Assembly (NCBI GenBank): GCA_035293565.1 | Contig: DATGMP010000149.1 | Location: forward strand, 50,157-114,156 | Source of the DNA: DATGMP01 sp035293565 | GTDB taxonomy: Bacteria; Pseudomonadota; Alphaproteobacteria; BOG-932; Roseiterribacteraceae | Reading direction: 5' to 3' | DNA length: 64,000 bases | Shown here: positions 58,880-64,000 of the stretch, one piece after another | Numbering within the stretch: position 1 is the first letter of the stretch | Layout: each line of letters starts with the position of its first letter | Position numbers and translations under genes: made by a program | The notes under the pieces: model-generated | The model's database searches: none | Told to the model about the DNA's origin: nothing | What the model saw: only the letters and a program-made list of their open reading frames with translations

Positions 58880-60583
58880 ATGACGATCCCCGCGGTCGAG
58901 AGGCTGGAGAATGGCGGCGCGCCCGTGGTCGCCAGGCCGACCAAAGCCGCCGGCGGCGAGAATTTTCCGGTGGGTTCCTGGCTTTTGCCGCGTCCCCTCC
59001 GACGGCATGTCGCCGCCTTCTATCGATTCGCCCGGACCGCCGACGACATCGCGGATGCGCCCGACCTGAGCGCCGACGCAAAGCTCGCGGGTCTTGCTCA
59101 TATGGGCGCGACGCTGGACAAGGGCGGTGACGAGCGAGTCGACCCCATCCGGAATTCCGACGCCGAGACCGGAGTCGGCGTCGCGGAATGCCGCGACCTG
59201 CTTGTGGCCTTCACCCGCGATGCCCGAAACCAAAGCTGCGACAGCTGGGCCGATCTGCTCGATTACTGCCGCTACTCCGCCCATCCGGTCGGGCGTTACC
59301 TGCTAAGGCTTCATGGCGAGGATCAGAGCACTTTCGAGCCGGGTGACGCGCTCTGCGCCGCTTTTCAGATTCTGAACCATCTGCAGGATTGCGGGGACGA
59401 TTGGCGCAATCTGCATCGCCTTTATGTCCCCCAGAACTGGATCGAGGCCGCCGGCGGTACGAGCCGGTTCTTCGATGTACGCGAAGCGGCGCTCCGGCGG
59501 CCGGTTCTCGACCGATGCCTGGACGGCGCGGACCGTCTCATCGAAACCGCGTCGCTGCTGCCCGGAAGGCTGAAATCGCGCGGGCTCAAGGCCGAAGTCG
59601 CGGTAATGCTCCACCTTGCCCGCGCGCTATCACGGCGGCTGCGCAAGAGTGACCCTCTCGAGGCCAGAGTTGCGCTATCCAAAGGCGACTTCGGGCGGGC
59701 GCTGCTGCCGGGACTTGCCACGCTGCTGGGCGGCGAGCCCAAGATCCCTCTCGATGCCGCGCTGGTTGCCGACGCGGTGCAGCGGGCGCGCTCCTCTTTC
59801 GCCGCAGGAATGCGGATTCTTCCGCCCGATCGCCGCCGGGCCATGTACGCTCTTTATGATTTTTGCCGCATCGTCGATGATATCGCCGATGCGCCCGCAT
59901 CGATCGACGAGAAGCGCGCGGCGCTTGCCGATTGGGCCACTGAGCTCGACCGCATCCATCAGGGCGGAGCGGATCACGCGCTCGCGCGGGAGATGGCCTG
60001 GGCGATTCGACAATATGATCTTCCTCGCGTGGAGTTCGATCTCATTCTGGACGGAATGCGGATCGATGCCGCCCCTTCGGTCCGGATCGCTGATCGGGCC
60101 GCCCTCGCGGCTTACGCGCGCCGCGTCGCCGGTGCAGTCGGCGTGCTTTCGTGCCGGGTTTTCGGCGCCCCGGACGAGGACACCAAGGCCTTCGCGATCT
60201 ATCTCGGCGAAACGTTGCAGGTCACGAATATCCTTCGCGATGTCGATGAAGATTCCGAGATAGACCGGTTGTACCTGCCGCTCGACATGCTGGCTGAAGC
60301 CGGTATCGATCCGTCCGGGCATGCCCGGACCATCGTCGCGGATCCGCGCATCAGCGATGTGTGCGCCAAGCTCGCGGAGGAGGTCGATCAGCGCTATGCG
60401 CGCCTGCCTGCCATGGTCGCTCCATTGAATCGGCGCGCGCTCCGATCGGCGCTGATCATGCAACATGGCTATGAACGGATATTCCGGAGGCTCTGCGCGC
60501 GCGGCTGGCGGAACCGTGGCTCGCGCCCGCGGCTGACCAGGCTTGAGCGCGTGTCCACGATATTGGCTGCATACGGACGATGA
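58880..60583 (+). CDS. Fused HpnC-HpnD: hydroxysqualene synthase plus presqualene diphosphate synthase
   Basis: A 567-residue protein with two complete trans-isoprenyl diphosphate synthase domains normally made by separate genes. Domain 1 (about 20-285) is HpnC-like: GENFPVGSWLLPRPLRRHVA, RTADDIAD at 52-59, and LNHLQDCGDDWRNLHRLYVP at 165-184. Domain 2 (about 300-560) is HpnD-like: SSFAAGMRILPPDRRRAMYA, VDDIADAP at 332-339, and NILRDVDEDSEIDRLYLPLD at 450-469. Both Asp-rich Mg sites are intact in each. HpnD couples two FPP to presqualene diphosphate and HpnC converts it to hydroxysqualene, so the fusion could channel the intermediate. hpnE overlaps its end by ATGA. Confidence 0.92.
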   Translation: MTIPAVERLENGGAPVVARPTKAAGGENFPVGSWLLPRPLRRHVAAFYRFARTADDIADAPDLSADAKLAGLAHMGATLDKGGDERVDPIRNSDAETGVGVAECRDLLVAFTRDARNQSCDSWADLLDYCRYSAHPVGRYLLRLHGEDQSTFEPGDALCAAFQILNHLQDCGDDWRNLHRLYVPQNWIEAAGGTSRFFDVREAALRRPVLDRCLDGADRLIETASLLPGRLKSRGLKAEVAVMLHLARALSRRLRKSDPLEARVALSKGDFGRALLPGLATLLGGEPKIPLDAALVADAVQRARSSFAAGMRILPPDRRRAMYALYDFCRIVDDIADAPASIDEKRAALADWATELDRIHQGGADHALAREMAWAIRQYDLPRVEFDLILDGMRIDAAPSVRIADRAALAAYARRVAGAVGVLSCRVFGAPDEDTKAFAIYLGETLQVTNILRDVDEDSEIDRLYLPLDMLAEAGIDPSGHARTIVADPRISDVCAKLAEEVDQRYARLPAMVAPLNRRALRSALIMQHGYERIFRRLCARGWRNRGSRPRLTRLERVSTILAAYGR

Positions 60584-61830
60584 CGGTCCATGTCGTGGGG
60601 GCGGGGCTTTCGGGCCTCGCCGCCGCAGTCGCGCTTACCCAGGCCGGCGTTGCGGTACGCCTTTACGAAGCGGCGGCTCAGGCTGGCGGACGATGCCGGT
60701 CCTATTACGACCGGCCTCTTGGACGCGTGATCGACAACGGCAACCATCTGCTCCTGTCCGGCAATCGTCATGCGCTGCATTATTTGCGCCTTCTGGGTGC
60801 CGACGATCGCCTGGTCGGGCCGGAGGGGGAAGGGTTCCGCTTCATCGACCTGACCTTGGGGCGCGAATTTCAGCTGCGTCCCAATTCGGGCCCGCTGCCA
60901 TGGTGGGTCTTTTCGTCGGAGCGGCGCGTGCCTGGGACGCACGCCTTCGACTATCTCGGCATACTGCGCCTCTGGTTTGCGGGAGACGAAGAGACGGTCG
61001 CGCGCGCGCTGCCGCATGACGAGCTCTATCGCATTCTTTGGGAGCCGCTCGCCGTTTCCGCGCTCAACACGCCCGCCGACGAGGCTTCGGCCGCAGGGTT
61101 TCGGGCCGTTCTCTCCCGCACACTCCTACGCGGCGGCGCGGCTTCGAGGCCGCTCGTCGCGCGGCAGGATTTGGGAAACAGCTTCGTCGAGCCCGCGCTC
61201 GCTTTCCTGACCGGACGCGGGTGCGCGCCACGGCATGGGAGCCGCCTCAAGCGCCTGAGAATCGAACGAAACCGAATCGCCGGGCTGGAATTTGAAGAGG
61301 GCGAAACGGCGCTCGAGCCCGGCGATCATCTGGTTCTTGCCGTACCGCCGGCTGTCGCCGAGAGGATCGTCCCGGCCCTTGAAGTGCCGACCGCCGACGA
61401 GCCGATCGTCAACGCGCATTTCGCAACGTCCGATCCTCCCGAGACGCCGGTCGAGATCGTTGCGATTGTCGGCGGTGCCGCCCAATGGGTCTTTCGCCGC
61501 CCCGGGCTTGCGAGCGTCACCGTCAGCGCCGCGCGCGGCATGGTCGATGACGCGCCCGAGGCACTGGCGGCCAGGCTTTGGGCAGACGTGGCGCGGGCTT
61601 TTCCCAGCCTCGGGATGGCGGTCCCGCCCTATCGGATCATCAAGGAGAAGCGGGCGACGATCCGCCAATCTCCGGCCGACGAGGCGCTGCGTCCGGCTGC
61701 CGAAACCGCGTTTGGCAATCTTTGGCTGGCCGGAGACTGGACGCGGACAGGGCTGCCCGCGACAATCGAAGGGAGTATTCTCTCGGGATTTCGGGCAGCG
61801 GGGCTAGCGCGGCGCGCGGGAGCCGGCTAG
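60580..61830 (+). CDS. hpnE: Hydroxysqualene dehydroxylase HpnE
   Basis: A 416-residue FAD-dependent enzyme reducing hydroxysqualene to squalene. The dinucleotide motif is VHVVGAGLSGLAAAVALTQA at residues 3-22, with YEAAAQAGGRCRSYYDRPL after it. GRVIDNGNHLLLSGNRHALH is characteristic of HpnE. The C-terminal FAD motif is NLWLAGDWTRTGLPATIEGS. It overlaps the fused hpnCD gene by 4 nt, so the three activities leading from FPP to squalene come from two coupled cistrons. Confidence 0.94.
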   Translation: MTVHVVGAGLSGLAAAVALTQAGVAVRLYEAAAQAGGRCRSYYDRPLGRVIDNGNHLLLSGNRHALHYLRLLGADDRLVGPEGEGFRFIDLTLGREFQLRPNSGPLPWWVFSSERRVPGTHAFDYLGILRLWFAGDEETVARALPHDELYRILWEPLAVSALNTPADEASAAGFRAVLSRTLLRGGAASRPLVARQDLGNSFVEPALAFLTGRGCAPRHGSRLKRLRIERNRIAGLEFEEGETALEPGDHLVLAVPPAVAERIVPALEVPTADEPIVNAHFATSDPPETPVEIVAIVGGAAQWVFRRPGLASVTVSAARGMVDDAPEALAARLWADVARAFPSLGMAVPPYRIIKEKRATIRQSPADEALRPAAETAFGNLWLAGDWTRTGLPATIEGSILSGFRAAGLARRAGAG

Positions 61831-61857
61831 AGACCGCCCGGTTCAACGAAGGAGCCC

Positions 61858-62787
61858 ATGGACAGCGCAACGCCGCCACCACCGCGTCGGTCCGTGCCGA
61901 CACTCACTTCTCAGATCGCACGCGCGGGCCGGGCCAAGGTGGTTGCGCTCGGCCGCGAACGGGAATTCGTCGGCGACCTGTATGTCCGCGCGATGGCGCT
62001 CAAATGGCGCCATCTGATCCTTGGATTCTCGATCAGCTTCATCGCTTTCAACCTTCTTTTTGCTTTCTTTTATTGGATCAAGCCCGGCTCTCTCGGCGAT
62101 GGCAATCGCGGTGACGCGACCTCATATCTCGACGCTTTTTTCTTCAGCGTGCAGACCGTCGCCACGATTGGTTACGGCGTCATTTTTCCGAAGACACTCT
62201 ACGCGAACCTACTGGTCACGATCGAGATCATGTCAGGCGTGCTGGGATTGGCGATGGTCACCGGCCTCATGTTCGCGCGCTTCTCGCGGCCGACCGCGCG
62301 GATCATGTTTTCCAAGGTCGCGGTCATTTCGCCCTATGATGGCGTCCCCACCCTTATGTTCCGGGCCGCGAACGAGCGACACAATCTCATCCTCGAGGCG
62401 CATGTGCGGATGGTGTTGACGCGCTTCGAAACCTCCAGCGAAGGTCGCGTGATGCGGCGATTTCGCGATCTTCGGGTCGAGAGGCAGGATAACCTCACCT
62501 TCATCCTCACATGGACCGTGATGCATCGGATTGACGAGACGTCGCCGCTCTATGGCTTGTCGCCGGAGGAAATCGCCAACAGCGATGCGGAGATCATCGT
62601 GGTGATGACGGGAACCGACGAGAGCTTTTCCCAGCCTGTCTACGCTCGGCATGGCTATTCGGCGACTGATATCGTGTTCGACAGCGATTTCGTCGACATC
62701 TTGGATGTTGCGGACGACGGCACGCGGACCATCAACTATGGCCGGTTCCACGACGTGGAGCCGTTCGGTCCGGTTTCGGCTGAGTAG
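61858..62787 (+). CDS. Inward-rectifier (KirBac-type) potassium channel
   Basis: A 309-residue channel subunit. Two membrane helices (LILGFSISFIAFNLLFAFFY near 53-72 and MSGVLGLAMVTGLMFARFSR near 124-143) flank a pore loop with the selectivity filter VQTVATIGYGVIFP. A cytoplasmic beta-rich Kir domain follows (SKVAVISPYDGVPTLMFRAA, LILEAHVRMVLTRFETSSEG, LTWTVMHRIDETSPLYGLSP). A GAAGGAG site lies just upstream of the ATG. It is 27 nt after hpnE on the same strand, so it may be cotranscribed with the hopanoid genes. Confidence 0.92.
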   Translation: MDSATPPPPRRSVPTLTSQIARAGRAKVVALGREREFVGDLYVRAMALKWRHLILGFSISFIAFNLLFAFFYWIKPGSLGDGNRGDATSYLDAFFFSVQTVATIGYGVIFPKTLYANLLVTIEIMSGVLGLAMVTGLMFARFSRPTARIMFSKVAVISPYDGVPTLMFRAANERHNLILEAHVRMVLTRFETSSEGRVMRRFRDLRVERQDNLTFILTWTVMHRIDETSPLYGLSPEEIANSDAEIIVVMTGTDESFSQPVYARHGYSATDIVFDSDFVDILDVADDGTRTINYGRFHDVEPFGPVSAE

Positions 62788-63774
62788 CTACTCTACGCCG
62801 TCGAAGAGCGCCGTACTCAGATAACGTTCGGCCTGGCTTGGAATTATGACGACGATAACCTTGCCGGCCATCTCGGGCCGCGAGCCGACTTCGAGTCCTG
62901 CGGCGAGCGCCGCGCCTGAGGAGATGCCGACCGGAAGACCCTCCAGTCGGGCCGCCAAGCGCGCGGTCTCGAAGGCGGTGGAGTTCGATATGCGGACCAC
63001 CTCGTCGATCAGCTTCGTATCGAGGATCGGCGGGATGAAGCCGGCGCCTATTCCCTGAATCTTGTGCGGGCCGGGCATGCCGCCGGACAGAACCGGACTG
63101 TCCTCGGGCTCGACGGCGATCGCCCGGAAGCTGGGCTTACGCGATTTGATGATATCGGCGACTCCAGTCAGCGTGCCGCCGGTCCCGACACCGGAGATCA
63201 GCACGTCGGCACGTCCACCTGTGTCCTTCCAAATCTCTTCCGCGGTCGTGCGGCGATGAATTTCCGGATTCGCCGGATTGTCGAATTGCTGCGGCATGAA
63301 GCTGTCGGGGATCTCTCTCAGGAGCTCCTCGGCGCGCGCGATCGCGCCGCGCATACCGGCGCTGGCCGGGGTGAGTTCGAGGCGGGCTCCCAAGAGGACC
63401 AGCATCTTGCGGCGTTCCAGCGACATGCTTTCCGGCATGGTGAGAATGAGCCGGTAACCTTTCGCTGCGCAGACGAAGGCAAGCGCGATTCCGGTATTGC
63501 CGGAGGTCGGCTCGACAATCGTGGTATTCGGTCCGACCTGGCCGGCCGCCTCGCCGGCTTCGATCATTGCGAGCCCGATGCGATCCTTGACGCTGGAGAG
63601 GGGATTGAAGAATTCCAGCTTGGCCAGCAGCTCCGCCTTGATCCCGTGGCGATTCTCCAGGCGGTGCATTCTCACCAGAGGCGTGGCACCGACGGTCTCG
63701 AGAATGTTGTCGTAAACACGGCCACGAAATTCGCCTGCGACCGAACTGGGCTTGCCGGATTGCTGGGGCGCCAT
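62788..63774 (-). CDS. cysK: Cysteine synthase A
   Basis: A 328-residue PLP enzyme making cysteine from O-acetylserine and sulfide. The PLP Lys lies in FFNPLSSVKDRIGLAMIEAG near residues 54-73. The substrate loop is EPTSGNTGIALAFVCAAKGY. The phosphate-binding loop is LISGVGTGGTLTGVADIIKS. GMPGPHKIQGIGAGFIPPIL and PVGISSGAALAAGLEV are also typical. The first 16 residues are an extension on the usual core. It is convergent with the Kir gene, whose stop touches its own (adjacent, no gap). Confidence 0.93.
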   Translation of the reverse strand: MAPQQSGKPSSVAGEFRGRVYDNILETVGATPLVRMHRLENRHGIKAELLAKLEFFNPLSSVKDRIGLAMIEAGEAAGQVGPNTTIVEPTSGNTGIALAFVCAAKGYRLILTMPESMSLERRKMLVLLGARLELTPASAGMRGAIARAEELLREIPDSFMPQQFDNPANPEIHRRTTAEEIWKDTGGRADVLISGVGTGGTLTGVADIIKSRKPSFRAIAVEPEDSPVLSGGMPGPHKIQGIGAGFIPPILDTKLIDEVVRISNSTAFETARLAARLEGLPVGISSGAALAAGLEVGSRPEMAGKVIVVIIPSQAERYLSTALFDGVE

Positions 63775-63878
63775 AATCTGTCCTGGATGTCTGTGAAACT
63801 AGCCGGAATTACCGATTTTCACAGAATATCCCGGCGCGAGCCGCGGTTCAAATCTCTCGATGGCGAGAGGTTGCGACA

Positions 63879-64000
63879 CTAGATCGAAAAATCGTTGGTC
63901 TTTTCGGCGACGCTATCGATACCGACCTCGCGCGCCTTCACGCACAGATCCTCGATCGTGATCTTGTCGAGCTGCCGGGTCCAGTCGCTGACCAAATCCA
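63879..64000 (-). CDS. C-terminal fragment of an unidentified protein, cut by the window edge
   Basis: The last 40 codons of a minus-strand gene ending in TAG at 63879-63881. The visible part reads DLVSDWTRQLDKITIEDLC then VKAREVGIDSVAEKTNDFSI. It is a hydrophilic, mainly helical tail with no recognised motif. The base composition and codon use fit its neighbours. It lies 104 nt upstream of cysK on the same strand. Its identity needs the adjoining sequence. Confidence 0.55.
   Translation of the reverse strand, partial: DLVSDWTRQLDKITIEDLCVKAREVGIDSVAEKTNDFSI

Overview
The window is about 64 kb of GC-rich bacterial chromosome that looks like an alphaproteobacterium of soil or plant-associated type. 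The evidence is the housekeeping order slt, dapA, smpB ... NYN-domain gene, rpoZ, rel/spoT, pdxJ, acpS, lepB, rnc, era ... recO, parC, a large hopanoid cluster, and frequent GTG/TTG starts with 4-nt stop/start overlaps. The genus cannot be fixed from the sequence. No rRNA, tRNA, CRISPR array, prophage or intact insertion sequence was seen.

Layout. (1) Positions 1-14768 are an accessory catabolic region. It holds a flavin oxidoreductase cut by the window edge, a decayed TumE/TumA-type toxin-antitoxin pair, a GST, an intracellular PHA depolymerase, a VOC protein, a CoA-transferase, a GMC oxidoreductase, an MDR reductase, an MFS transporter, three NTF2-like proteins, and a four-gene operon (unknown protein, amidohydrolase, class II aldolase, FMN-dependent 2-hydroxy-acid dehydrogenase). 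Together these suggest uptake and stepwise breakdown of an organic acid or aromatic-type compound whose identity cannot be read here. (2) 14765-25382 holds surface-glycan membrane proteins (acyltransferase, O-antigen-ligase-like protein, two polytopic glycosyltransferase-like proteins) wrapped around a complete BMP-type nucleoside ABC transporter. (3) 25452-42182 is the conserved backbone: enoyl-CoA hydratase, Slt, DapA, SmpB, then an inserted block with an orphan amino-acid binding protein and a five-gene putative redox module, then the NYN protein, RpoZ, Rel, PdxJ, AcpS, two tandem signal peptidases, RNase III and Era. (4) 42293-45671 interrupts the usual era-recO junction with a cupredoxin, two SDRs, an NTF2-like protein, an unknown protein and a nonsense-mutated DUF4168-like gene remnant. 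(5) 45784-48749 is recO-parC. (6) 48947-61830 is hopanoid biosynthesis: IspH feeds isoprenoid precursors, a fused HpnC-HpnD protein plus HpnE make squalene, Shc cyclises it, HpnH and HpnG build the adenosyl/ribosyl side chain, and HpnA, HpnB, HpnL and a CopD-like membrane protein accompany them. (7) 61858-64000 holds a Kir-type potassium channel, cysteine synthase and the end of an unidentified gene.

Most notable: the HpnC-HpnD fusion; a 79-bp palindromic mobile-type repeat embedded in frame in hpnG; the hpnH terminator lying inside hpnG coding DNA; the uncharacterised cytochrome c/membrane/Tat-oxidase module at 30704-34024; tandem lepB copies; and a 16-bp perfect palindrome in front of rpoZ.
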